DNA from: Hamadaea sp013361475
Lineage (GTDB): Bacteria; Actinomycetota; Actinomycetes; Mycobacteriales; Micromonosporaceae
Length of the DNA: 64,000 bases
NCBI RefSeq assembly: GCF_040654195.1
Contig: NZ_JBFAHM010000014.1
Span: forward strand, 62,001-126,000
Direction of reading: 5' to 3'
In this document: in pieces, positions 43,587-52,062 of the stretch
How the letters are laid out: each line of letters opens with the position of its first letter
Numbering within the stretch: position 1 is the stretch's first letter
Program-made: the position numbers and the translations under genes
The notes under the pieces: generated by a model
Databases searched by the model: none
What the model was told of the DNA's origin: nothing
The model's input: the letters and a program-made list of their open reading frames with translations, nothing else

Positions 43587-44420
43587 CTATGGGCGTACGC
43601 CCAGCATCTGGCGGGCCGTCGCCGAGGTCATCGGCGGACGCTGGGCGAGCCGGGCGAACCCGGCCGCTCGGGCGACGAGCTGGGCGTTCGACTCGACGGG
43701 CTGGCCCTTGGCGTATGTGATCGTGTCCTCCATGCCGACTCGGAGGTGCCCACCGGCCGACAGCGAGGCGAGCAGAACGGGAAGCGTCGTCCGCCCGATG
43801 CCGGTCGCCGAGAAGGTCGTCCCGGCCGGCAGATCGGCCAGTGCGGTCGTGCAGGCGACGAGCGCGGCGGTCGTGCCCGGCATCCCGCCCGGTACGCCCA
43901 TCACGAGGTCGACGTGCACGTGGCCGCCGGCGGGCAGGCCGTACTTGTCCAGCAGCCGCTGGAGGGCCCACAGGTGGCCGAGGTCGAAGATCTCGTACTC
44001 GGGGACGATGCCGCGTTCCTGCATCCGGGTGTGCAGCTCGACGATGAACTCCCACCGGTTGAGGAAGACGTCCTCGCCGAAGTTCACCGTGCCCATCGTG
44101 CAGCTCGCCATGTCCGGGGCGGCGTCGAGGACGGCCAGCCGGGCCTCCTCCGGGTCGTGCACCGAACCGCCCGAGGACAGCTGCACGATCAGATCGGTGC
44201 CGTCGCGGAGGGCGGCGACCGTGTCTCGCAAGCGCCCCTGATCCAGGGTCGGCTGCGCCTTCTCGTCCCGGATGTGAACGTGGATCACGCTCGCCCCGAC
44301 CGACTCGCACTCCTGCGCGGTCGCGACCAGCTCATCGAGCGTGACGGGGAGGGCGGGCACGTCGGCCTTCGCCGACTCGGCTCCGGTGGGGGCAACCGTG
44401 ATCAACGTCGTCGTCGTCAT
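43587..44420 (-). CDS. BKACE (3-keto-5-aminohexanoate cleavage-like, DUF849) enzyme
   Basis: 277 residues, a TIM barrel. Zinc ligands and catalytic residues typical of the family are in ITVAPTGAE, VIHVHIRDE (HxH), VQLSSGG, and RVGMEDTITYAKGQPVESNAQLV. BKACE enzymes condense a beta-keto acid with acetyl-CoA and split it into a CoA ester and acetoacetate. The substrate varies with subfamily and is not evident here. Placed between the acyl-CoA dehydrogenase cluster and ygfZ, it suggests amino-acid or keto-acid catabolism. Confidence 0.9.
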   Translation of the reverse strand: MTTTTLITVAPTGAESAKADVPALPVTLDELVATAQECESVGASVIHVHIRDEKAQPTLDQGRLRDTVAALRDGTDLIVQLSSGGSVHDPEEARLAVLDAAPDMASCTMGTVNFGEDVFLNRWEFIVELHTRMQERGIVPEYEIFDLGHLWALQRLLDKYGLPAGGHVHVDLVMGVPGGMPGTTAALVACTTALADLPAGTTFSATGIGRTTLPVLLASLSAGGHLRVGMEDTITYAKGQPVESNAQLVARAAGFARLAQRPPMTSATARQMLGVRP

Positions 44421-44451
44421 GGCCGCATCCTGCCACGTCAGCGGAGTTTTT

Positions 44452-45489
44452 TCACTCCGGGTCGATCGCTGCGACAGATTCTCCGACCATGAGGGGGGTC
44501 TCGTCGGAGATATTCCGCTTCAGGAGGGCCAAGGCGATCATGCCCAGTTCATGGTGCTGCACGGCGGTGCCGACGAAACCGATCGCCCGGCCGTCGGCGG
44601 TGACCGGCGTGCCCTGCGCCGGCGGCTGATCGGTCGCGATGCCGTCGAGGTGCAGCAGGGCGAGGCGGCGCGGCGGACGACCGAGGTTGTGCACGCGCGC
44701 GATCGTCTCCTGACCGCGGTAGCAGCCCTTCTCCAGATGCACGGCGTCCGCGGTCCAGTCCACCTCCGCCGGCAGCGTGCGGTGATCGGTCTCCAGCCCC
44801 AGCCGGGCCCGCCGGGCCTCCACTCGCATCGACTCGTACGCCCAAAGCCCCGCCCGGGGCACGTCGAGTTCGTCGGCGACCGTCTCGACGGCTTCCCGGG
44901 GAACGAGCAGATCCACGCCGAACTCGCCCCGGCGCGCCCACCCGCCGAAGGCCGGCTGCACGGCGTACAAGCTGGTCGGAAGGGGCGGGACGGAGCCGGC
45001 GGCGAACTTCGGACCGGGCACCGGCGCGATGGCCGGGGCCGGCAGTTCGACGATCTTGGCCGCCGCCGGGCCGACCAGGCTGAGCACCGCCCAGCTCGCC
45101 GTGACGTCGGCCGGCTCGACCCGCATGAGGAAGCGCATCCGCTCGAGGAAGGCGAGCAGCTCGCCTTGAGTGCCCGGCTCCACGTCGAGCCAGGTGGTCT
45201 CGCCGTCGTCGGTGACGAGCGCGTGATGCTCGATGTGGCCGTGCGGCGACAGGAACAACGTCTCGGTGCCCTGACCGGGCTGCAACGCGGTGAGGTGCTG
45301 GGTGGAGATGCTGTGCAGCCAGCTCAACCGGTCGGCGCCAGGGATCGCGAGCACCCCGCGATTGCCCCGGTCGACCAAGCCGACCTCGGTCGCCAGCAGC
45401 CGCTGCTCGCGGAGCGGATCCCCGAAGTGCGCGGGTACGCCGGCGTCGCGCGACTCCGGTGCGAGGTCCTCGATCATCACGACGGTCAC
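44452..45489 (-). CDS. ygfZ: YgfZ/GcvT-like folate-binding protein
   Basis: 345 residues from the GTG at 45489 that overlaps the fur TGA (GTGA). The GcvT fold carries NRGVLAIPGADRLSWLHSI, WLDVEPGTQGELLAFLERM and the diagnostic KGCYRGQETIARVH motif whose Cys is functional in YgfZ. YgfZ supports Fe-S enzyme assembly and tRNA modification with tetrahydrofolate. Coupling to a Fur-family gene fits an iron or zinc stress role. A longer open frame upstream lies inside fur and is a shadow. Confidence 0.9.
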   Translation of the reverse strand: MTVVMIEDLAPESRDAGVPAHFGDPLREQRLLATEVGLVDRGNRGVLAIPGADRLSWLHSISTQHLTALQPGQGTETLFLSPHGHIEHHALVTDDGETTWLDVEPGTQGELLAFLERMRFLMRVEPADVTASWAVLSLVGPAAAKIVELPAPAIAPVPGPKFAAGSVPPLPTSLYAVQPAFGGWARRGEFGVDLLVPREAVETVADELDVPRAGLWAYESMRVEARRARLGLETDHRTLPAEVDWTADAVHLEKGCYRGQETIARVHNLGRPPRRLALLHLDGIATDQPPAQGTPVTADGRAIGFVGTAVQHHELGMIALALLKRNISDETPLMVGESVAAIDPE

Positions 45490-45893
45490 TGACAGCTCCC
45501 GCAGGTCCCGAAAAGGGCGACGTGCCCTACGTCCAGGTTGAATCCTCGCTCGGCCCGGAGCTGTTGCGCCAACGGTGTGACGCTCTCCACGGACAACTCC
45601 TGCACATGCCCGCAGGCCCGGCAGACCAGATGGACGTGCCGGTCCTCGGCGGCGTGGAAGGTCGGCGCGCCGTGCGACAGGTGCGCGTGCGTCACCAGAC
45701 CGAGATCTTCCAGCAGCTCCAGCGTGCGGTAGATGGTCGTGATGTTCACGCCGGAGGCGATGCACTGCACCTTCGCGTGGATCTCGTCGGGCGTGGCGTG
45801 ACCCAGTTCCCGCACGGCCTCCAGGACCAGTTGCCGCTGGGCGGTCAGGCGCAGGCCTCGCTCCTTCAACGCACGGGCGAGGGAGTCGGACAC
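45486..45893 (-). CDS. Fur family metal-responsive repressor
   Basis: 135 residues from GTG 45893. The N-terminal winged helix has RLTAQRQLVLEAVREL, ATPDEIHAKV and NITTIYRTLELLEDLGLV. The regulatory metal site includes HVHLV (His86, His88). Two CxxC pairs, Cys91/94 (CRAC) and Cys131/134 (CGSC), bind structural zinc. It could be a Fur, Zur or PerR member; the sequence alone does not decide. It is cotranscribed with ygfZ. Confidence 0.9.
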   Translation of the reverse strand: MSDSLARALKERGLRLTAQRQLVLEAVRELGHATPDEIHAKVQCIASGVNITTIYRTLELLEDLGLVTHAHLSHGAPTFHAAEDRHVHLVCRACGHVQELSVESVTPLAQQLRAERGFNLDVGHVALFGTCGSCQ

Positions 45894-45993
45894 CCGTCGA
45901 TCATAGTTCGCCTTTCTCCGCTCCCACCCATGGCGCTTTCGCCATCCGCACCCCACCGCCCCACCCCACCGCGCCCCTACCGCGCCTCGCCGT

Positions 45994-46055
45994 GTTGATC
46001 ATGGAGTTAACTGTGGTCTTGACGGTGTGGCGAGACTGGAAACTCCATGATCAAC
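45994..46055. repeat. TGATCATGGAGTTT palindrome, copy 2
   Basis: 15-base perfect arms GTTGATCATGGAGTT (45994-46008) and AACTCCATGATCAAC (46041-46055). Here it sits between the divergent fur and class IV aminotransferase genes, so it is not simply a terminator of either. Confidence 0.85.
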
Positions 46056-46104
46056 GACGCCGGTGGAGTGCGACGGGATCTTGCGAGTGGCTAGGCTGCC
46101 TGCC

Positions 46105-46941
46105 GTGACCGTCACCGTTCTCGCCGTGCTCGGACGCGGCCTCGTCGATCCCACCACCCCGGTGCTGCGCGCCGACGATCTCGGGCTGCTGCGCGGCGAC
46201 GGGATCTTCGAGTCCGTCCACGTGCGGGGCGGCAAGCCGTGGATGCTCGACGAGCACCTGGCCCGGCTCGCCCGGTCGGCCGCCCGGATGGAGCTGCCAC
46301 TACCCGCGCGGGAAGTCATGCAGGACCTGATCGATCAGGTCTGCGCGAAGGTAGGGCCGCAGGAGCACTCCCTGCGCCTCATCTGCACGCGCGGCTCGGA
46401 GGAGGGCGGCGACCCGACCTTCCTCGTCCTCGGCTCGCCGGTCGGCGCGGCCTCGATCAACGCCCGGGACACCGGCGTACGCGTCCGCACCGCGACGCTC
46501 GGGTACGCCGTCGGAGCGCGTACGCCGGCTCCGTGGCTGCTCGGCGGCGTCAAGTCCTTGTCGTACGCGATCAACATGGCGTCGCAGCGCTGGGCCTGGT
46601 CGCAAGGAGCCGACGACGTCGTCTGGGTGTCGGCCGACGGCTACATCCTGGAGGCTCCGACCGCGACAGTCGTGTGGCGGGACGGATCACGACTGCTCAC
46701 GGTGCCCTCGGCGGAGACCGGCATCCTCGCCGGGACCACCGCCCGCCACCTGCTCGATCGAGCAGCCGAGCTGGGTCTGGCCGCCGGGGAGGAGCTGACC
46801 ACGTCAGCCGGGCTCGTCGCCGCCGACGGCGCCTGGCTGATCTCCAGCATCCGAGGCGTCGCCGAGCTGCGATCGATCGACGGCCAGCCGCTCGGGCCGT
46901 CGCCGCTCACCGCCGACATCCGCCGCCTCCTGGGCTTCTAA
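46105..46941 (+). CDS. pabC: Class IV aminotransferase / aminodeoxychorismate lyase
   Basis: 278 residues from GTG 46105 (MTVLAVLGRGLVDP); the frame is open to an ATG at 46063 without conserved sequence. The fold-type IV motifs LRGDGIFESVHVRGGKPWMLDEHLARL, the PLP Lys in LLGGVKSLSYAINM, and VSADGYILEAPTATVVW are intact. It either releases pyruvate from aminodeoxychorismate to give p-aminobenzoate, or is a branched-chain/D-amino-acid aminotransferase. The nearby folate-dependent YgfZ favours the folate role weakly. Confidence 0.85.
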   Translation: MTVTVLAVLGRGLVDPTTPVLRADDLGLLRGDGIFESVHVRGGKPWMLDEHLARLARSAARMELPLPAREVMQDLIDQVCAKVGPQEHSLRLICTRGSEEGGDPTFLVLGSPVGAASINARDTGVRVRTATLGYAVGARTPAPWLLGGVKSLSYAINMASQRWAWSQGADDVVWVSADGYILEAPTATVVWRDGSRLLTVPSAETGILAGTTARHLLDRAAELGLAAGEELTTSAGLVAADGAWLISSIRGVAELRSIDGQPLGPSPLTADIRRLLGF

Positions 46942-46979
46942 CCCCGCCCTTACCTCGCCCCGCCCTCCCCGCATCTTTT

Positions 46980-47011
46980 GCGCGATCACGCACATAGGTT
47001 CATGATCGCGC
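46980..47011. repeat. GCGCGATCA palindrome between tandem genes
   Basis: 9-base arms (46980-46988 and 47003-47011) around a 14-base loop, with TTTT before and AAA after. It lies between the class IV aminotransferase and Nudix genes, likely a terminator. Confidence 0.6.
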
Positions 47012-47098
47012 GGAAAGTCGGGGGGAGCGGGGAGCGAGCGCAGGGAGCGCGGAAAGACGCGCGGCTAGCGCGGAGGCGGCGCCGCGTACGCTCCGGGG

Positions 47099-47713
47099 AT
47101 GACCAATCCGTTCGACGGCATCCCCGGCACCGACCTCGCGTACTTCCGGGAGCAGGCGGAGCGCTTCGCCGCCTCCGGTGCGACTCCGGCCGCCCCGAGG
47201 TTGGCCGCGACGGCGGTGTTGCTGCGTCCGGATGGCGCGGTGTTGCTCATGCGGCGGCCGGTGAAGATGGTCTTCGGCGGGCGCTGGGTCTTTCCCGGTG
47301 GCAGCGCCGACCCGGCTGACGGCGTACTGGGCGGGACGGAGCTGGAGGTCGCCGCGCGGGCTGCCGCCCGGGAGGTACGCGAGGAGACCGGGCTGGTCGT
47401 GCCGACTGCCGATCTGCTGCCGTGGTCTCGTTGGATCACTCCGGAGTTCGAGCCTCGGCGGTTCGACACCTACTTCTTCGTCGGTCTGGTCGGTGCGGGC
47501 ACCGACGCGGTCGAGGTCAACGGGGAGACCGAGGAGCACCGGTGGCTGACCGCCACCGCCGCGTTGGCCGGGTACGCCGCGGGCGAGCTGTCCATGCTGC
47601 CGCCGACCGTCATCACCCTGCGCGAGCTGGCCGGTTTGAGCACTGTGGACGCCGTACGCGAGGCCGCGGCGGCCAAGGATCTCAGCTCACCGATTCTGCC
47701 GCGGCTGCCGTAG
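47099..47713 (+). CDS. Nudix hydrolase
   Basis: 204 residues. Nudix core: ATAVLLRPDGAVLLMRRP, FGGRWVFPGGSADPADG, and the Nudix helix AAREVREETGL after a 12-residue insert, as in the RNU7/NUDT19-like group active on CoA-type or other large pyrophosphates. It ends with a helical extension. Its last 32 bases overlap the convergent CDP-alcohol phosphotransferase gene. Confidence 0.88.
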   Translation: MTNPFDGIPGTDLAYFREQAERFAASGATPAAPRLAATAVLLRPDGAVLLMRRPVKMVFGGRWVFPGGSADPADGVLGGTELEVAARAAAREVREETGLVVPTADLLPWSRWITPEFEPRRFDTYFFVGLVGAGTDAVEVNGETEEHRWLTATAALAGYAAGELSMLPPTVITLRELAGLSTVDAVREAAAAKDLSSPILPRLP

Positions 47714-48563
47714 CGGCCTCGGCCGGCGCGGGCTGCCCGGGAACCGTCGCGGCGAGCGTCCGGGCGCGCTGGTCGGCGACCTGCGTCGCACGGTAGATCA
47801 TGTAGATCACGGCCAGCTCGAAGAGGACCATGAGCACGGCGGCGGCGAGGATCACCCAGATGATCGCGCCGGGCGCGAACGCGCCGACGACGGGCGCGAC
47901 GATGAACGCCGCCATCTGGAATTCGATGCCGCCGAACAGGTGCGGCCGGATCCGGCTGCGCTGGAGCAGGCGGCGGGCCCGGGAGAACAGGCTGGCCTTG
48001 TCGTTGCCGGCGAGGGCCGTCATCCGGACGGCGCCGGCCGCGTTCACCGGAGCGCCGGTGCCTTCGACCTTGCTGCTGACCTCGCGGTGGACCTTGGCGA
48101 CTTCCAGCGCGTTGAGGTAGCGGAACATGTCCAGGAAGATCACGACGGTCGCCACGACCAGGTACGCCGCGTTGTGCGTGGCGGCCCACTGGCCGCCCAT
48201 GAGCGCGGCTGTGCAGGCGACGATCCGGATCCGGTCGAGGATGTAGTCGAGCCAGGCTCCGAAGATCGAGCCCTTGCCGGTGAGCCGGGCGACCTTGCCG
48301 TCGACGCAGTCGAAGGTGAAGCTCACGTGGTAGAGGAACGCGCCCAGGACCAGCCACATCGGATCGGCGAGCGCGAAGCAGGCGGCGGCCAGGAGGCCGA
48401 TCCCGAAGGCGATCATCGTGATCCGGTTGGGCGTGAGGAAACGGATCGCCGCCACGCGGCGGGTGATCCGGGCCGCGATCGGGTCGACCAGCAGGACGGT
48501 CCACCACGAGTCCCGGTCCTTGTAGGTGCGCTCCTTGACCTCGGCCAACGGGAACAGCGTCAT
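47682..48563 (-). CDS. CDP-alcohol phosphatidyltransferase family protein (second of a tandem pair)
   Basis: 293 residues from ATG 48563, whose first bases overlap the stop of the upstream paralogue. The family signature is complete: DCVDGKVARLTGKGSIFGAW followed by LDYILD (D-x2-DG-x2-AR-x8-G-x3-D-x3-D). Both paralogues begin with the same AEVKxRTxKxRDSWWTVLLVDPIA stretch. They attach an alcohol or sugar alcohol to a CMP-activated lipid or the reverse. The envelope polysaccharide genes downstream point to a surface glycopolymer or lipid. Confidence 0.88.
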   Translation of the reverse strand: MTLFPLAEVKERTYKDRDSWWTVLLVDPIAARITRRVAAIRFLTPNRITMIAFGIGLLAAACFALADPMWLVLGAFLYHVSFTFDCVDGKVARLTGKGSIFGAWLDYILDRIRIVACTAALMGGQWAATHNAAYLVVATVVIFLDMFRYLNALEVAKVHREVSSKVEGTGAPVNAAGAVRMTALAGNDKASLFSRARRLLQRSRIRPHLFGGIEFQMAAFIVAPVVGAFAPGAIIWVILAAAVLMVLFELAVIYMIYRATQVADQRARTLAATVPGQPAPAEAATAAAAESVS

Positions 48564-49561
48564 GTTCGGGTCCTGCCTGCTTCGTCTTCGCTCGCGCGGG
48601 GCTGAACTGGGGGATGGTTCGAGGGCTGGTTCGCGGGGTGAACAGTGGAGAAACCGCCGGTAAACGCTAGCGCATCGGTTTGCTGCACGGGTACGCGAAT
48701 CGCGGCGATCTGGCCGGTCACCGTCCGGGCGGCGCGGTAGACCATGAAGATCACGGCCAGCTCGAAGAGGATCATGAGTACGCCGGCGGTGACGCTGATC
48801 CCGATGATCGCGCCGTCGCCGATGATCGCGCCGCCGAGCGGGGCGACGATCAGCAACGCCATCTGGAACTCGATGCCCCCGACGAGGTGCGGCCGGATCC
48901 GGCTGCGGCGGAGCCAGGCGCGTACGCGGCCGAAGAGGCCCTGGTCGTTGCCGGTCAGCTGCATGATCGACCGGTTGCCTGGCCGCTTGGCCGCCTCGGC
49001 CTCGTCCACCGCCGACACGAGCCCGGCTTCGGCCCGGCGCGCCTCCAGCCGCGTACGCATCTCGGTGTTGATCTGGAAGATCTCCTGCGAGTTGACGTAG
49101 TGGAACAGTTCCAGGACGAGCGCGCCCGCGCCGACGATCAGGAACGCGACGTTCTTCGTGGCCGCGTACTGGCCGCCGAAGAGGGCGGCGACACAGGTGA
49201 TGATCCGGACGTGGTCGAAGATGTAGTCGAGCCACATCCCGAAGATCGAACCGGTGCCGTTGAGTCGCGCGATCTTGCCGTCGACGCAGTCGAGCAGGAA
49301 GCTCACGTAATACAGCGCCGCGCCGGCCGCCAGCCAACCGGCCGTGGCCCGGGTGAAGCAGAACGCCGCGACGAGGCCGATCGTGAAGGCCGTCAGCGTT
49401 ATCCGGTTCGGGGTTATCCACCGGACGCCGGCGACCGCCCTGGTCAGCCGGACCGCGATCGGGTCGACCAGGAGGACGGTCCACCACGAGTCCCGTTCCT
49501 TGCAGGTCCGGGCCTTGACTTCGGCGACGGTGAGCATGGTGGTAGAGGCTAGCGCACCCAT
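48560..49561 (-). CDS. CDP-alcohol phosphatidyltransferase family protein (first of a tandem pair)
   Basis: 333 residues from ATG 49561, with AGGAG about 8 bases upstream. Signature DCVDGKIARLNGTGSIFGMW then LDYIFDH. About six membrane segments plus an N-terminal amphipathic head (AEVKARTCKERDSWWTVLLVDPIAV). It is strongly similar to the next gene along its whole length but has an insert near RTRLEARRAEAGLVSAVDEAE. ATGA overlap couples the pair, suggesting a heterodimer or successive steps in one pathway. Confidence 0.88.
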   Translation of the reverse strand: MGALASTTMLTVAEVKARTCKERDSWWTVLLVDPIAVRLTRAVAGVRWITPNRITLTAFTIGLVAAFCFTRATAGWLAAGAALYYVSFLLDCVDGKIARLNGTGSIFGMWLDYIFDHVRIITCVAALFGGQYAATKNVAFLIVGAGALVLELFHYVNSQEIFQINTEMRTRLEARRAEAGLVSAVDEAEAAKRPGNRSIMQLTGNDQGLFGRVRAWLRRSRIRPHLVGGIEFQMALLIVAPLGGAIIGDGAIIGISVTAGVLMILFELAVIFMVYRAARTVTGQIAAIRVPVQQTDALAFTGGFSTVHPANQPSNHPPVQPRASEDEAGRTRT

Positions 49562-49787
49562 CGTTGTTCTCCTGTTAACGCCCGGTTGGCCGGAGCCCCC
49601 GACTACGCCTGGTGACCAGCCGTTTAGCGCCGCGTCATTTCGGGCACCTCGTGCCCGTCCGACCCGGTCCGGCCGTCCCCCGCCCGGTCCGCGCGGATCA
49701 AGGGCTTTCGGCTGTCGTACGCGGGCCTTACCGTTTAGGACAACACCGTCAGCCCGGCAGTAGAACCGGTCTGGGAGGAGACGCGAG

Positions 49788-50537
49788 ATGAGCGACGACC
49801 CGACCCGAGCCGCCAGGAGCGCGGTCAGCCAGGCCGAGCCGGACACCGAGGTGCTGCCCGGGTCGCCCGGCCCGGCGTACATCCTCGAACCGCGTTCGTC
49901 CGGATTCGGCCGCAGGGTCTTCTGGTTCCTCATGATCGTCGGGCTGGGCGCCGTCGCCGTGCTCGGCCTCAACCTGACCGGCATCCTGCCCGAGTTCCAC
50001 AATCCGTTCGCCAAGCAGACGGTCGTCAAGCAGCAGCCGCCGCTGCTCATCTCGATCAAGGACCTGAGCCGGTTCGTCGCCGCCGAAGGCGAGTTCCAGG
50101 TCGTCATCGACCTGAAGAAGGACCGCAAATACGTCCCGGACTTCTTGGTCAACGACCGGGTCCTCTATGTCGCCTACGGGACCGTGCAGGCATATGTCGA
50201 GTTCGGGACGCTGTCCGACAAGGCGATCCAGCAGGACGACGAGAAGAAGACGGTGAAGATCACCCTGCCCTCGCCCCAGCTGGAGCAGCCGCATCTCGAC
50301 CTCGGCCGCAGCTACGCCTTCGCCGAGGAACGCGGCCTGTTCAACCGGGTCGGCGACTTCTTCGACGGCGACACCAACCGGCAGCAGGAGGTCATGGTGC
50401 TCGCCGAGCAGAAGCTCGGCGAGGCGGCCACGGCCAGCGAGCTGAAGCAGCGGGCGGAGAACAACACGCGGGCGATGCTCACCGGCATGATGCGGTCGCT
50501 GGGCTACACCGCCACCGTGGAGTTCTCCAACGCGTGA
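49788..50537 (+). CDS. DUF4230 membrane-anchored protein
   Basis: 249 residues with GGGAGGAG before the ATG. An N-terminal cytosolic segment (1-43), one membrane span (44-63), then an outer domain of the DUF4230 type: PLLISIKDLSRFVAAEGEFQVVIDLKKDRKYVP, DRVLYVAYGTVQAYVEFGTL, helical end with TGMMRSLGYTATVEF. DUF4230 has no known function. It is divergent from the phosphotransferase pair and ends in a hairpin (50563-50597). Confidence 0.85.
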   Translation: MSDDPTRAARSAVSQAEPDTEVLPGSPGPAYILEPRSSGFGRRVFWFLMIVGLGAVAVLGLNLTGILPEFHNPFAKQTVVKQQPPLLISIKDLSRFVAAEGEFQVVIDLKKDRKYVPDFLVNDRVLYVAYGTVQAYVEFGTLSDKAIQQDDEKKTVKITLPSPQLEQPHLDLGRSYAFAEERGLFNRVGDFFDGDTNRQQEVMVLAEQKLGEAATASELKQRAENNTRAMLTGMMRSLGYTATVEFSNA

Positions 50538-50562
50538 CCTCTGCTCGGATCTGACCTCTCCG

Positions 50563-50597
50563 GCGTGACAGCCCGCACTTCGGGCCGGCTGTCACGC
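50563..50597 (+). terminator. Hairpin after the DUF4230 gene
   Basis: GCGTGACAGC (50563-50572) and GCTGTCACGC (50588-50597), with additional GC pairing inside. It begins 25 bases past the stop. Confidence 0.75.
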
Positions 50598-50692
50598 GCT
50601 GGCACGGGCGGCCGCCCCCGGCCTGGCACAGTAGGCTGGGGGCCGCCGGGAACGAGCACGACGAGGTGCGGTCTCGGCCCCGGAGGAGTGTT

Positions 50693-52060
50693 GTGATCAG
50701 CGTTTTCGACCTGTTCAAGGTCGGTATCGGGCCATCGAGCTCGCATACGGTGGGACCGATGCGGGCCGCCCGGACTTTCGTCGCCGGGCTCAAGGCCGAC
50801 GGCGTGCTTGCCGAGGTGGCCTCGATCCAGGCGGAGCTGTTCGGCTCGCTGGGTGCGACCGGCCATGGTCACGGCAGCGACAAGGCGGTGCTCCTCGGGC
50901 TGGCCGGGGAGGACCCGGAGACGGTCGACACCCAGACCGCCGACGAACGCGCCGGCGTCATGCGAGCGGCCGGGCGGGCGGCGCTGCTCGGCGTCCACGA
51001 CGCCACGGTCGAGCTGACCCTGCATCGGCGGCGGGCGCTGCCCTACCACCCCAACGGCATGACCTTCGCCGCCCGGGACGCCGCCGGAGCGGTCCTCCGC
51101 TCCCGCACCTACTACTCGGTGGGCGGTGGCTTCGTGGTCGACGAGGCCGCGGCCGGGGCCGACCGGATCAAGCCCGACGACACCCCGGTGCGCTATCCCT
51201 TCAGCACCGGCGCCGAACTGCTGGCGCACACCCGGGAGACCGGGCTGCGGATCAGCGACGTCATGCTGGCCAACGAGCTGTCCTGGCGTTCTGAGGCCGA
51301 CGTCCGGGCCGGGCTCCTGCACATCTGGCAGGTGATGGCCGATTGCGTCGAGGCGGGGTGCACCCGGGAGGGCACCTTGCCCGGCGGGCTCAAGGTCCGC
51401 CGTCGCGCCGCCGAGTTGCGCCGTCAGCTCCAGTCCGAGGTGGGCCGGCTCGGCATGACCGATCCGCTGCGAGTGATGGATTGGGTGACCTTGTTCGCCC
51501 TGGCTGTGAACGAGGAGAACGCCGGGGGCGGCCGGGTGGTGACCGCGCCGACGAACGGAGCCGCGGGCATCGTCCCGGCGGTGCTGCACTACTACGCCCG
51601 GTTCGTGCCCACCGCCGACGACGACGGCATCATCCGCTTCCTGCTCACCGCGGGCGCGGTCGGCGTGTTGTTCAAGGAGAACGCCTCGATCTCCGGCGCC
51701 GAGGTCGGCTGCCAGGGTGAGGTCGGGTCGGCGTGCTCGATGGCGGCGGCCGGGCTGGCCGAGGTGATGGGCGGGTCGCCCGCACAGGTGGAAAACGCCG
51801 CCGAAATCGCCATGGAACACAACCTCGGCCTGACCTGCGATCCTGTGGGTGGTCTGGTGCAGATCCCCTGCATCGAGCGAAACGCGGTGGCCAGTGTGAA
51901 GGCGATCACAGCGGTTCGTCTGGCCCTCCGAGGCGACGGGGACCATTTCGTCAGCCTCGACAAGGTGATCAAGACAATGCGGGAGACCGGAGCCGATATG
52001 AAGGTGAAGTACAAGGAGACCGCCCGCGGCGGGCTTGCGGTCAACGTCATCGAGTGCTGA
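50693..52060 (+). CDS. sdaA: L-serine ammonia-lyase (single-chain)
   Basis: 455 residues from GTG 50693 (MISVFDLFKVGIGPSSSHTVGP) after GGAGG. The N-terminal beta domain and C-terminal alpha domain are in one chain. Cysteines for the 4Fe-4S cluster lie in VGCQGEVGSACSM and LTCDPVGG, with PTNGAAGIVPAVL, all standard for bacterial SdaA. It deaminates L-serine to pyruvate and ammonia. The short gap to the ABC permease gene suggests readthrough, though the functions differ. Confidence 0.95.
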   Translation: MISVFDLFKVGIGPSSSHTVGPMRAARTFVAGLKADGVLAEVASIQAELFGSLGATGHGHGSDKAVLLGLAGEDPETVDTQTADERAGVMRAAGRAALLGVHDATVELTLHRRRALPYHPNGMTFAARDAAGAVLRSRTYYSVGGGFVVDEAAAGADRIKPDDTPVRYPFSTGAELLAHTRETGLRISDVMLANELSWRSEADVRAGLLHIWQVMADCVEAGCTREGTLPGGLKVRRRAAELRRQLQSEVGRLGMTDPLRVMDWVTLFALAVNEENAGGGRVVTAPTNGAAGIVPAVLHYYARFVPTADDDGIIRFLLTAGAVGVLFKENASISGAEVGCQGEVGSACSMAAAGLAEVMGGSPAQVENAAEIAMEHNLGLTCDPVGGLVQIPCIERNAVASVKAITAVRLALRGDGDHFVSLDKVIKTMRETGADMKVKYKETARGGLAVNVIEC

Positions 52061-52062
52061 CC

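Noticed and set aside
45490..45765. Longer N-terminus of YgfZ
   Set aside because: It lies within the fur gene in another frame; the GTGA overlap at 45486-45489 gives a natural start.
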